A stretch of 42,686 bases of DNA from Planctomycetaceae bacterium (GCA_003233175.1 QIKY01000082.1:1-42686), one strand, 5' to 3'; counted from the stretch's first letter, positions 14,619 through 23,490 are shown. Numbers and translations are program-made. Notes: generated from the sequence alone by a model not told the origin.

Positions 14619-15887
14619 CTATGGCGCCGCTTCAAGCGATTTCAGCTCCTCGACCAACGCTCGCAGGAAGGGCTCGACGTCGGTCACCAAACCGGTGGTT
14701 TGAAAAGAACCGCGATCATTGAGTTTGATCACCGTCGAGGGGTTGATATCGACGCACACCACCTTGACCCAAGCCGGCAGCAAATTGCCCACCGCAATGG
14801 AATGCAGTGTGGTCGCGATCATCAAACAAAAGTCGATATCTCGCGTTCCGGCGCGCATCAGCGACTGCGCTTCCAGGGCGTCGGTCACGACATCGGGCAG
14901 CGGCCCATCGTCTCGAATGCTGCCGGCGAGAATATAGTCGATGTTATTTTTTACGCACTCATACATGATGCCCGAAGTGAGCAATCCCTGTTCAACGGCT
15001 GGCCGAATCCCGCCGATGCGGCGCAGGCGGTTGATCGCCCGCAAATGATGTTCGTGCCCCGCTTCCACAATACCGCCGCTATCCAGCCGGACGCCCAAAC
15101 TGGTGCCGAACATCGCCTGTTCGATATCATGAACCGCCAGCGCGTTGCCGGCGAACAAGCGATGCAAATAGCCGCCGCGAATCAGCCAACTCAGATATTC
15201 GCCGCTGCCGGTGTGTACGATAGCCGGCCCGCCCACGAGCAATATTTTGCCGCCCGCCCGGCGAATATTGAACAGGGAACGAGCAATCTCGCGAACCGCC
15301 GCGCCTTTGGGTTTCTCCGTGGAAACGGCGCTGTTCATGAACTCAAACCCCGCCGACTGCGTGTTGCGTTCGTGCGGCGTGACACGCACCCCCGCATGGC
15401 CGACCACCACGCTCTGGCCTAAAACCGCTTCGCACATCGGCAGGCAACGGGCGCGATTTTTGGCGGCGTCGAACACGATGCCGCAATCCATTTCCTGGTC
15501 GTGGACAAGAATCCATTCGCCGTCCACTCGTATTTCGGTGCGTTGGTTGGTGGTGGCGTAAAAGCTCTCGGGAAACGCGCCCCCGACATCCACCGGCCGC
15601 AGTCGGCAGTCTTGTTTAAGAACCGGCGTAGCGCCGTGAGCGGAAATAGTTTTTATGATCTTACCAAGCTTCTCTTCGGTGTCGGCCCGCACTTCAATGC
15701 GGGCGAAGCTCGGATCGGCCAGATTTTGGCCGACGTCGATTTTGAGAATTTGAAACGACCCTCCCGCCGCTTTGATGGCGTCGAGAATTTTGGGCAGAAT
15801 CAGGCTGTCGATGATATGTCCGCTGACCTCCGCCACTTCGCGGAAGGGCGCAGAATCACTGCTGCCCACATGCGTATCCTGGCTCAT
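14619..15887 (-). CDS. LOR/SDH-domain ornithine cyclodeaminase homologue (TIGR00300 type)
   Basis: 422 residues from the ATG at 15887, chosen because GGAGGAGCC lies 8 nt before it; the longer upstream frame adds 92 residues without family character. The protein matches the LOR/SDH conserved-domain family: an N-terminal regulatory-like half (GHIIDSLILPKILDAI, SFARIEVRADTEEKLG) and a C-terminal dinucleotide-binding half (KILLVGGPAIVHTGSGEYL, LFAGNALAVHDIEQAMFGTS, VCVDINPSTVIKLNDRG). Known archaeal relatives and the C-terminal part of cyanobacterial ArgZ/AgrE convert ornithine to proline and ammonia with NAD. With the downstream arginine dihydrolase-like gene it would give a two-step arginine-to-proline route. 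Confidence 0.87.
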   Translation of the reverse strand: MSQDTHVGSSDSAPFREVAEVSGHIIDSLILPKILDAIKAAGGSFQILKIDVGQNLADPSFARIEVRADTEEKLGKIIKTISAHGATPVLKQDCRLRPVDVGGAFPESFYATTNQRTEIRVDGEWILVHDQEMDCGIVFDAAKNRARCLPMCEAVLGQSVVVGHAGVRVTPHERNTQSAGFEFMNSAVSTEKPKGAAVREIARSLFNIRRAGGKILLVGGPAIVHTGSGEYLSWLIRGGYLHRLFAGNALAVHDIEQAMFGTSLGVRLDSGGIVEAGHEHHLRAINRLRRIGGIRPAVEQGLLTSGIMYECVKNNIDYILAGSIRDDGPLPDVVTDALEAQSLMRAGTRDIDFCLMIATTLHSIAVGNLLPAWVKVVCVDINPSTVIKLNDRGSFQTTGLVTDVEPFLRALVEELKSLEAAP

Positions 15888-16271
15888 TGACGGCTCCTCC
15901 AAAAGGCGCAACAGACTTTCCTGCTTTCGTTCGACGGCTTCATTATACGCCCGAACGGAAACGGCGCCAGCAAACGACTGCGTACGTGGCTGCGAGGTAG
16001 GTGGTTGCTGGCAACCATCAAAGCAAGAAAAAGAAAACACGCTCAATCGCGAACTCCAACGGCGCGGTTGTCGCCCGACAGGGCCCTGGTAATTTATGTG
16101 GGTTATTCCGGCGAAGATTCCCGGTCGTAACGGTCTTTCTGGCGTCGACGAAAACTCCTGCAAGAACTGTGTGGGTTTGGCTCAAGCAACGCTTGCAGGC
16201 GGGAAGTTTATTGTTAAAGTCGAAGGATCGGTTGAAATATTGACTCCTTTGTTTGCGACAGGTTTCCCGTA
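15888..16271. other. Divergent spacer with possible promoter
   Basis: A perfect TATAAT on the minus strand (15947-15942) lies 55 nt before the LOR/SDH start, with TTGCTG 20 nt further upstream as a poor -35; this may be the operon promoter. A short dispersed repeat lies at 16020-16067. No gene is supported here. Confidence 0.4.
16020..16067 (+). repeat. Short dispersed repeat C1 (AACTCCAACGGCG family)
   Basis: AAAGCAAGAAA, then AACACGCT and GAACTCCAACGGCGCGG. The same word order recurs at 21685-21727, and a shorter piece at 31918-31943. All copies are on the plus strand in gene-free stretches. Confidence 0.6.
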
Positions 16272-16856
16272 ATGGTGAATTCAAGGCGACCCCGCGCCGA
16301 AGAGGTGGAGGAGCTGCTGCTGAACGCGCGTCTACGTGACGAACTCGAACCGTTCTTAGACGAATCGGTCGGTTTGCGCAGCATTCGTGAGCTTCCCACG
16401 CAGGTGGAAAACGACTACTTGGCTTCGATGTTGGCCTGGGAACGCGCGCCCGTGTTGCCGATCAGCCAGTGGTTTGGCGAATCCTTCAATTTGGAACCGC
16501 CCGACGCCCTGGACGACAAAACGCTTCGAGAAGTGCTGCGCCGCACAATCCACCAACTTTACGACGCGCACATCGTGCTGGAATTCACCGAACACCTCTC
16601 CGACCGCAGACTGTACCTGGTGATTTTTCGCGACATTTTGCCCTCGCCGGAAAAGAAGCTCGATTCACCGGGTAATTATTTGCGTTGGCATTGCCTCGAT
16701 ATCGACACCGAAACCGAGACCTGGCTGCGTTACTACGCCACGCCGCAGGAACGCAATGAATGGGCCCTGGAAACGAACGAACCGCTCCCAGAGGCGGAAA
16801 CACCGCCCTTTCCTCGGAAAATGCCCAGTCGTCCGGCCTCGAAGAACGATCTTTAG
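16272..16856 (+). CDS. Conserved hypothetical protein
   Basis: 194 residues, charged, soluble, with no signal peptide or membrane segment. The N terminus is helical and acidic (RAEEVEELLLNARLRDELEP). A central part has LREVLRRTIHQLYDAHIVLEFTEHLSDRRLYLVIFRDILP, shown here only as a pattern of alternating hydrophobic residues suggesting an alpha/beta fold; the tail is Pro-rich. The mention of a DESVGLRSIRELP segment may help a search. I believe similar short proteins exist across planctomycetes but know no function. The reading frame has normal codon use and fills the only gene-sized space here; the ribosome site is weak. Confidence 0.7.
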   Translation: MVNSRRPRAEEVEELLLNARLRDELEPFLDESVGLRSIRELPTQVENDYLASMLAWERAPVLPISQWFGESFNLEPPDALDDKTLREVLRRTIHQLYDAHIVLEFTEHLSDRRLYLVIFRDILPSPEKKLDSPGNYLRWHCLDIDTETETWLRYYATPQERNEWALETNEPLPEAETPPFPRKMPSRPASKNDL

Positions 16857-16944
16857 CATAGCGCGAACATGGCGCCCTGTTTAGCCGCGAGGCGGAAAAG
16901 AATTTACCAATAGACTAGGACGTCCCTCCTCTTACGGTATGTTT

Positions 16945-17190
16945 TCATCCGCCGCTCGCCTGACCAGCCGGTCATTTCTGTTCCTGTTGGCCAACGGCCA
17001 TATTTCACCGTAGCCTGGGGCATCGCCCCAGGTACGATGGCGGATCTTCGTTCGTATTGACCGAAGGCCTTATTCACATCCTGCAAGATGGCGGGTGAAC
17101 TTGGCCTTCGGCCAAGATGAGGACTGTTTTTTTCCCGTTCCTGGGGCGATGCCCCAGGCTATGGTGATCTTGGCCTTCGGCCAAACATAA
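16945..17190. repeat. Cluster of short palindromes
   Basis: Two inverted copies of TAGCCTGGGGCATCGCCCCA (17010-17035 and 17140-17165) and two copies of TTGGCCTTCGGCCAA (17101-17115, 17170-17184), plus a variant at 16986-17000. The phrase GCCGCTCGCCT, seen at 16950 and 17244, also occurs at 13750. The stretch has no gene. Confidence 0.7.
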
Positions 17191-17259
17191 GGGATGTCGC
17201 ATTTGTATCCGGGGCGATGCGTGGCGGTTGGCAAATTTTCATCTGCCGCTCGCCTTAGA

Positions 17260-17290
17260 GAAGCCGGACTTTTTCAAAAAGCCCGGCTTC
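17260..17290. repeat. Hairpin D1 of the AAGCCCGGC family
   Basis: GAAGCCGG-A-CTTTTT and its complement form a near-perfect stem around a single-base loop. The same hairpin occurs at 31565-31597, 36771-36802 and 39699-39732. Here it is more than 400 bp from the nearest upstream gene end, so its role as a terminator is doubtful. Confidence 0.6.
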
Positions 17291-17650
17291 TTGCTTGCAA
17301 CTCGCCGGGATTCTTATTAAGCGATGCTTCCAGCTTGCGCGGCGGCGCACTCATTACAACCGCCCCCACCGCAATCACGTTTGGATTTCCGCCCGGCAAC
17401 TCGCCACTTGAGTTGCAATTGCCGTTCAACTCCGGCTGATAACAACCCTGTATCTACATCTACGCGCGCCGGTAGTGAACCGTATAGAAACATGCGGATT
17501 GCGAAAAATCGGCGGCTGCGGGCCGAGCTGTTTTACCCACGCGGCATGATTTAACACACCCGCATCCTCTGTGGTGCGAACGTCATGCCTTTCGACTGCG
17601 TGAGGCGAAAAAAGTGCTTGCGTAGGTTGCGGCGTGTCAACGGAGGACGC
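17291..17650. other. Leader region before the secretin gene
   Basis: No separate gene is supported. The secretin frame is open back to 17585, but the ATG at 17651 has the better ribosome site (GGAGG, 4 nt before the start codon). Confidence 0.5.
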
Positions 17651-19738
17651 ATGGAAATTTCGGCAGGGCAAACGCCGACCGCGTTAAAGGTTCGCCGCAT
17701 GGCGATGCGGTTGCTGTTGTGCGTCTTCATGTTCGCGCCGCTCGCCCACCCGACGCCGACCGCCCATGCACAAGACGTCGCCAGCCCGCCCAACACCGGG
17801 CCCCTCAGCACCAACCCGCTTAAATATCGACTGCGGGTGCGCGGCGATCTTACGCTCACCGACACCACGCTTCGTCAGGCGTTGTTTACGATCAGCCGAA
17901 CGTGGAAAATTAATATCGTCGTCGGCGATGCCGTCGATGGCTCGGTCAATGGTGTTTTCAAAGACGCTCCCCTCAACGATATTCTCGACGCCCTGCTGCT
18001 GGCCAACGGTTATGGGTATCGACAAGTGGGCCAGAGTTTGGTCGTGATGCCGATCGAGAAAACAGGCGAAACCAATCCGCTCTTCGAAACCGCCACCATT
18101 CGCTTGCAGCGCGTCGACGCCACCGAAGCGCTCGCCGGCGCCAAAATGCTCGTTTCGCCTCAAGGGAAAGTCCACCCGATTCCCTCGGCCAATAGCGTGC
18201 TGGTGGTCGACTTCCCCGATCGCGTCGAACGGGTGCGGAAATTCCTTAAGGCTCTGGACGACGCCACCTCCGACGTAACCGCGGGAACGGCTCGCATCGT
18301 GGCGGCCCAGTTCTCGCCACAGTACATCAGGGCCGAAGACTTACAACAGTCGCTGCAATCGCTGCTCAGCCCGTTGGGAAAAGTCACCACCATCGCCAGT
18401 GAAAATAGAGTCGTGATCGTCGACTCGCCGGAGGTGATCGCCCGCGTGCGAGATATCATCAATCAAATCGATGTTCCCCGCCGGCAGGTTCGCATCACCG
18501 CGCTGGTCTACGACATGAGCATCGAAGACGTCGAAACATTGGGCGTCAATTGGAAACACGCCGCCAAAGCTCGGCCAGACGCCAGCGGGAGTCCTCGGAG
18601 TTTGTTCGCCTTCGATTCACTCATGCAGGCGCCTGCGGCGGCGGGTTCTCCCGCCGGCGTGATGACGTTCATGAACCTCAGTTCCAGCTTCGATCTCACG
18701 TCGGTGATCGACGCCATGAACACCGCCAGCGACTCCCGCCTGCTGGCCGACCCCACCATCATGGTGGTCGATCGCGAACAGGCGACGATCCAAATCGTGC
18801 AGGAAATTCCCTACCAACAACTCACGCAAACCGGCCTCGGCGGGAACATCGGCACCACGGCGTTTCGTGAAGCGGGCGTCACCTTGAACGTTACGCCGCG
18901 CATCTCGAACGACGCCACGATTCAAATCGATGTCACCCCCACCTTCAGCATTCTTACCGGTTTCACCACCAGCGCCTCGCCGCAACCCATTATCGACAAA
19001 CGCGAAACCCACACCATTGTGCGAGTCGCCGACCGACAAACCTTGGTCATCGGCGGACTCCGACAACGCAGCGAGATCGTTACTCGGCGAGGAATTCCCA
19101 AACTCAAGGACATTCGAAACTTCGGCTTCGGCAAACTGTTTAGGTCGCACAAAACATCGATCCGAGAAAGCGAGTTGGTGGTTTTTCTGCACTGTGAAAT
19201 CGTCGGTCCTTGCACCGCAGACCCACCTCGGCAGATCGCCGCCCACGAGCACAGCCGGTATCTGCTGGACACCATGCCCGTGGCGGGAGAGGGGCGGCTC
19301 GATCCTCCGGCGTCGTGTCGGGTGGAACTAGAAGGCGCGCCGTCGGTCGGGCAGTTCATCCCGCAGGCCGACGATTCCCTGCAACTGCTGGAGCCGGAAA
19401 TCGTCGAGCCGGCCGAAGACGCGGCGCTGCCCATTCCACCCCAAGTGGAATCGGCGCCGGAACCTCGCTTGGCGCCGAACCCGCCGCTGGCGTCGTTACG
19501 ACGACTGCCGAGAGTCGGACACGCCGATAAACACATGGCCGACAAACCCCAGACCCCAGCGGCGGCGAACAGGAGCCGGTCGAGCGACAGCCCGTTGGGT
19601 CGGCGTCGAACGTATCCGCCTACTCCCGCCCGTCGCCCGCCGCCGGGAACGCGTCAGGCACAAAACGCGGGCTCGAAAAAACCAAGTGCGGCGGCGGCGC
19701 CCAAGGCGGCTTGGTACAAACGGTTGTTCCCGTTCTGA
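17651..19738 (+). CDS. Secretin (type II/III secretion or type IV pilus outer-membrane pore)
   Basis: 695 residues from ATG 17651. A signal peptide (MRLLLCVFMFAPLAHP, cleavage likely after AHA near residue 41) is followed by an STN/N0 module (TLRQALFTISRTWKINIVV), two N-domain repeats (LQRVDATEALAGAKML; YIRAEDLQQSLQSLLSP), then the secretin core (VDREQATIQIVQEIPY, FREAGVTLNVTPRIS) and the end motif RGIPKLKDIRNFGFGKLF. Such proteins form multimeric outer-membrane channels. After about residue 545 the chain becomes Pro/Ala/Arg-rich and low in complexity, longer than usual secretin tails. No pilus, gsp or ATPase gene is adjacent, so it is an orphan secretin and its partner machinery must lie elsewhere. 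Confidence 0.9.
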   Translation: MEISAGQTPTALKVRRMAMRLLLCVFMFAPLAHPTPTAHAQDVASPPNTGPLSTNPLKYRLRVRGDLTLTDTTLRQALFTISRTWKINIVVGDAVDGSVNGVFKDAPLNDILDALLLANGYGYRQVGQSLVVMPIEKTGETNPLFETATIRLQRVDATEALAGAKMLVSPQGKVHPIPSANSVLVVDFPDRVERVRKFLKALDDATSDVTAGTARIVAAQFSPQYIRAEDLQQSLQSLLSPLGKVTTIASENRVVIVDSPEVIARVRDIINQIDVPRRQVRITALVYDMSIEDVETLGVNWKHAAKARPDASGSPRSLFAFDSLMQAPAAAGSPAGVMTFMNLSSSFDLTSVIDAMNTASDSRLLADPTIMVVDREQATIQIVQEIPYQQLTQTGLGGNIGTTAFREAGVTLNVTPRISNDATIQIDVTPTFSILTGFTTSASPQPIIDKRETHTIVRVADRQTLVIGGLRQRSEIVTRRGIPKLKDIRNFGFGKLFRSHKTSIRESELVVFLHCEIVGPCTADPPRQIAAHEHSRYLLDTMPVAGEGRLDPPASCRVELEGAPSVGQFIPQADDSLQLLEPEIVEPAEDAALPIPPQVESAPEPRLAPNPPLASLRRLPRVGHADKHMADKPQTPAAANRSRSSDSPLGRRRTYPPTPARRPPPGTRQAQNAGSKKPSAAAAPKAAWYKRLFPF

Positions 19739-20129
19739 AATGGGGCGGCAATTCCGCGTTTGGGGGCCGTGCGGTTTTTTGGGGCCGAGCAGTTTTTTAT
19801 TGTTCAAAAAACGGCCTCTATGCTCGTAAAACCACGCCGGCGCGAGGCTGCATCTGAACCGTTATCAATTTTGTGCGTAACAGTTTAAGTGTAGATCTTC
19901 GACTGTGGGAAAGGCCTGTAGTTGAAGAAACCCTCAAATTCTGGATGATAATACCTCCGGCGGTTGAAAATACGGCTTTCGCATTATGTAGGAGTGCGCG
20001 GATATCGAGCCAGACCGTGCGAAGCATCTGGTTTTTCGTCGTAAGTCGTGACCTACCCATGAGATGACGCATTTCATTGTCGATCACATATTTCATTCTT
20101 TTTCTTTTTTCCGAAAATAAGCTTGCCAG
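19739..20129. other. Spacer between secretin and permease genes
   Basis: An imperfect hairpin at 19783-19816 (GGCCG...GTTTTTT with AAAAAAC-GGCC) may end secretin transcription. The rest is AT-richer than the surroundings. Short frames on the minus strand lack ribosome sites. No gene is supported. Confidence 0.4.
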
Positions 20130-21650
20130 ATGTCACATCTATTCGCAGCCGGGGAACCCTGGGTCGGCACTTGGTTGACCTCCCTTTGGATCTTGGGCGC
20201 CGGCGCCCTTCTGGGCTTGGCCATTTTGGCGGCGGTTTGGGCCGTTATTCATCTGATTTCCCGGAAATTTTCAGCCGAGATTCTGCTCGGCATCCAGGAA
20301 GGCGTTTTGAAATACGTTTTGCTGGTTTTCTGTTTCATGGCCGGTTTTGGGGTCGCGGGGTATTTTGTCGCCGTGACGCCCAACGAGATTCTTGAGTCGC
20401 TCTTGGAGCTTCCCCGGGATCACACCGTGACCTACACCTTCGAAATTCCGCCAGCTTCGGGCGAAGGCGATGTCTTGGATGAAATTCCCGAAAAAATCAG
20501 CGTGCCTTTTAAGGGCCGCGAACTTCGTTCCCTGACCTTCAACAGCGACCAGAGCCTAGTCGTCACGCCGGAAGCAGAAGCTGGGTTTACTTCCGCCACG
20601 AAAATTGACGTCGCCGGCAACGAAGCAAAAGTCTGGACGCGCCGCGCCCAGTTGATCAATCCTTTTTCCGACGACCAAGTCGATCATCTCTTTGTGCGAA
20701 ACCAGAGCGAAACGGCGGCCACTCTTTCGGTCACCGTGGAAACAGCGCCAGCACACATGGAAGCCGCCGCCATTCCCGTCACGGCCTTGTTTGTCATGCT
20801 GGTGGTGCTGGCTTATTTAGGCATGCGCACCGCGGCTCCCAAACTTTCAGCCGTCGCGATGGCTACTTCAAAATCGGAAATGGCCCAACCGCTCTACCTG
20901 ATTTTGATGGCCATGGGCTCGGTGTTGCTGGTCACTTTCCTGGTGGTTCCCTACAACACCTTCGGCGAAGACATCAAGGTTCTCAAAGACTCCGGACTGA
21001 CCCTGATCATGGTGCTCTGCATCATTCAGGCGGTGTGGGCGTCGGGCACTTCGGTCTCGGAGGAAATCGAAGGGCGAACCGCGCTGACCGTTCTTTCCAA
21101 GCCGATCGCACGTTGGCAATTCGTGCTGGGAAAATACTTGGGAATTATGTGGTCGGTCGGCGTGTTGTTTTTAGTGCTGGGCGTGGTGTTTTTGATCGTC
21201 GTGGCGTACAAGCCCATTTACGATGGCCGCGAAAGCTCAAAAACCGGTATCCTCTGGACGCTGGTTCATTTCGAGGTGGTGCGCACAATTCCCGGGCTGG
21301 TGCTCGCATTCCTGGAAACAAGTGTTCTGGCTGCGGTGGGCGTGGCCATTTCAACACGTCTGCCGATGTTGGCCAACTTCATATTGTGCTTCTCGATTTA
21401 CGTGCTCGGCCACCTCACGCCCTTGATCATTCAGTCTGATGCACAAGCCTTTGAGCCGGTCGTGTTTGTGGGGCGGTTGCTGGCCACCGTGATTCCCGTT
21501 CTCGATCACTTCAATATCCAGGCCGCGATCGCCTCCGGCGTGGCGGTGCCGTTGAGTTATTTGGGGTGGGCGTTTGTCTACAGTTTGCTGTACAGCGCAA
21601 TATCCATGTTTCTGGCGCTCGTGCTGTTTGAAGATCGCGATTTAGCCTAA
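20130..21650 (+). CDS. ABC-2-type transporter permease
   Basis: 506 residues. Two membrane helices lie near the N terminus (about 18-45 and 62-85), then a soluble extracytoplasmic beta-rich part (about 90-210), then at least six helices to the end. The segment VSEEIEGRTALTVLSKPIARWQFVLGKYLG (quoted here in halves: EEIEGRTALTVLSKPI and FVLGKYLG) is the cytoplasmic signature of NosY/ABC-2 permeases. It probably works with an ABC ATPase in export or membrane remodelling, but no ATPase gene is adjacent. The large periplasmic insert is unusual for a plain ABC-2 permease. The start lacks a clear Shine-Dalgarno sequence. Confidence 0.8.
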   Translation: MSHLFAAGEPWVGTWLTSLWILGAGALLGLAILAAVWAVIHLISRKFSAEILLGIQEGVLKYVLLVFCFMAGFGVAGYFVAVTPNEILESLLELPRDHTVTYTFEIPPASGEGDVLDEIPEKISVPFKGRELRSLTFNSDQSLVVTPEAEAGFTSATKIDVAGNEAKVWTRRAQLINPFSDDQVDHLFVRNQSETAATLSVTVETAPAHMEAAAIPVTALFVMLVVLAYLGMRTAAPKLSAVAMATSKSEMAQPLYLILMAMGSVLLVTFLVVPYNTFGEDIKVLKDSGLTLIMVLCIIQAVWASGTSVSEEIEGRTALTVLSKPIARWQFVLGKYLGIMWSVGVLFLVLGVVFLIVVAYKPIYDGRESSKTGILWTLVHFEVVRTIPGLVLAFLETSVLAAVGVAISTRLPMLANFILCFSIYVLGHLTPLIIQSDAQAFEPVVFVGRLLATVIPVLDHFNIQAAIASGVAVPLSYLGWAFVYSLLYSAISMFLALVLFEDRDLA

Positions 21651-21684
21651 CGCGTTTTATTTGCCGCGCATGCCGACGTGAAGT

Positions 21685-21727
21685 AAAGCAAGAAAACACG
21701 CTGGAAGCGCACACTCCAACGGCGCGG
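21685..21727 (+). repeat. Short dispersed repeat C2
   Basis: AAAGCAAGAAAACACGCT followed by ACTCCAACGGCGCGG, the same family as 16020-16067. It lies between the convergent ends of the permease gene and the SH3-like gene. Confidence 0.55.
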
Positions 21728-21730
21728 CGT

Positions 21731-23095
21731 TCAACGTTTTTTCGCGGCGCGTTCGACGATCACCACGCGGCGGGCCGCAACGTGAGGCAGATTCAACGAC
21801 GGGGAGAAACCGCGCTGCCCGAAAACACCCACCTTCTGCCGCACATAGCGGTGCAGGTTCACCCCCGGCGCGGGAGAAAGCAACAACTTGACTTGCCCGT
21901 TGTCGTCCATGAGCGCGAAGGGCGGCGCTGAACGCGTTCGCGAAACCACCGGCATCAACCAACCCACGCCATCGAAACCAGAATCCGCTGGGGCGTCCGC
22001 GAAAATGCCGTCTGCTCGCTTCTCGGACTGCCCCAATACGGGCGTTTCCAATGCCGCCGCCGTGGCGGTGATCACTATTTCCTCATCACGTTCCATATTG
22101 GTCGAACGCTGGGCTAGGTCGGCAAACTCGCGGATTTTTTTTTGCAAACGTTGAATTTGAGAGCGGGCTGTGGCGGTGTTGGCTGAATCGAGTAGCGCGT
22201 CGGCTTCCACGCTCAGCGGCGCGAAATCCCACTGCTTGCGCGGCTGGGCCGCCATGAGGGAAATCTCGACTTCGATTTCTCCCAACCTTTTCCGCATTTC
22301 GGCGGGCGAAGCTGGCAACGGTCGTAAAATGCGAGGTTTGACGAAGGTGATTGTTTGGCCGCTCTGTTTTTCGATACGTCGTCGGATTTCGACAAACCCT
22401 ACCGCGGCGCCGCTCTTGGCGGCCGACCAATCGCCATTTTTGAAAGCGAGTTTCTCCGGCGGGTCATCGCTAGCGAGGGAGTCGGGGAGAATGTCTGGAG
22501 AGGATTCCGGCGGTGCAAGAATCCGATTCTCAGCGCTCGCCCGAGAAGGAACCAGCGATTGGCCGGAGGAGCCGGCCGTATCTCGCAGGGCGGCATTCGG
22601 CGCCAGCCAGCGAAACTCACCGGCCGGCGGCGAGATTTTATAGAGCTTTTTTTGGGCGTCTTGAGGGTCGGCCACCGCGCCCAGGATTTCCACCACTTCG
22701 CCTAGTTGCAAACGCACCTGCCATTTCAGTGGAGCGCCCGCCAGCGATTTACGCCCCACCCAGGCGGTGGCGTCGGCGGAAATCACTTCCGCCAATTCGC
22801 CCGACGACGACAAACGCAAATGCTCGCCTGGCACCAAACTCAAACTTCCTTCCGGAGGACGTATCGCCAGCCAACCGTTTGGCTCTCGCCGATAAACCTC
22901 CACCTTCGCGCCAGATTGCAAGCTTCCGGTCGTGTAGTGATTCGAACCGGGTCCGCTATGAACGAGCGTTCCGCGTTCGGCCACGATTCCCGTATAGGGA
23001 AACTCGCCAGACGCCGCCCGGCAAACCCCCGCCACGCCAAACGCCAACAGCCACGCAAATAGCCAGGGGCGAACGACGGTTTTGGTATCGGCCAT
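21731..23095 (-). CDS. Secreted SH3-like domain protein
   Basis: 454 residues from the ATG at 23095 (AAAGG 11 nt upstream; a GTG four codons earlier is possible). A signal peptide (LFAWLLAFGVAGVCRA) is followed by a bacterial SH3-like domain (GTLVHSGPGSNHYTTGSL ... EVYRREPNGWLAIRPP, about 30-85) and a second SH3-like strand set (LAGAPLKWQVRLQLGEVVEI, about 115-170). The middle is Ser/Pro-rich, and a helical stretch (AEMRKRLGEIEVEIS to LQKKIREFADLAQRS) could form a coiled coil. The C-terminal 60 residues are basic. Likely a periplasmic or surface protein binding wall or matrix; no enzymatic motif is seen. Confidence 0.75.
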   Translation of the reverse strand: MADTKTVVRPWLFAWLLAFGVAGVCRAASGEFPYTGIVAERGTLVHSGPGSNHYTTGSLQSGAKVEVYRREPNGWLAIRPPEGSLSLVPGEHLRLSSSGELAEVISADATAWVGRKSLAGAPLKWQVRLQLGEVVEILGAVADPQDAQKKLYKISPPAGEFRWLAPNAALRDTAGSSGQSLVPSRASAENRILAPPESSPDILPDSLASDDPPEKLAFKNGDWSAAKSGAAVGFVEIRRRIEKQSGQTITFVKPRILRPLPASPAEMRKRLGEIEVEISLMAAQPRKQWDFAPLSVEADALLDSANTATARSQIQRLQKKIREFADLAQRSTNMERDEEIVITATAAALETPVLGQSEKRADGIFADAPADSGFDGVGWLMPVVSRTRSAPPFALMDDNGQVKLLLSPAPGVNLHRYVRQKVGVFGQRGFSPSLNLPHVAARRVVIVERAAKKR

Positions 23096-23180
23096 GGTGC
23101 AAAACACCTTTCGAAATGAGCGAGATTCGTCCTGTCTGTTTCCAGAAGTGATGCCATCCCACTTGCTGGCGGCTTGGGAT

Positions 23181-23260
23181 CGTTCGAGAATTCATTGTTC
23201 CATTTCACTTTGCCTTGCGTTCCGCAAAGGCGACTACAAGACAATTATTTCTCGAACGCT
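23181..23260 (-). repeat. Dispersed repeat E1 (GTCGCCTTT family)
   Basis: Read on the minus strand: GCGTTCGAGAAATAATTGTC, then GTCGCCTTTGCGG, ending in an inverted copy of CGTTCGAGAA. The second copy at 42436-42503 starts with the same 20 bases apart from one and has the same GTCGCCTTT hairpin. Confidence 0.7.
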
Positions 23261-23371
23261 TCTAACGCAGGGAGGCAGCTTGAATACCGCCGATTCCGTC
23301 TACGGAAAAAACCAAAGTCTTCTATCTAAAGCCGGGCCTCGAATCAAGAGCAACTTGCCTGCTTCCTCGCA

Positions 23372-23490
23372 CCGAGCGCACCTTGCGGTTTGCAATTGGT
23401 ATGGCGTTTGAGGGAAGTGGGGAGAATCTGACCCCTGGGGATGGGGCCGGGTTGGTAAAAATGTCTGCTAGCGGCGACGATTTAGGTGCG
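23372..23490 (+). repeat. Dispersed repeat F1 (GGCGTTTGAGG family)
   Basis: CTTGCGGTTTGCAATTGGTA, ATGGCGTTTGAGGGAAGTGG, GAGAATCTG, GGGCCGGGTTGGTAAAA and GCGGCGACGATTT occur in this order. The same order is found at 24575-24652 (plus) and 28897-29015 (minus). The frame through it reads FEGSGENL, and the other copies give the same phrase, but no ribosome site or continued gene is present. Confidence 0.75.

Noticed and set aside
15888-16163. Extended start of the LOR/SDH gene at 16163
   Set aside because: The extra 92 residues have no family character, while the ATG at 15887 has a strong GGAGG site.
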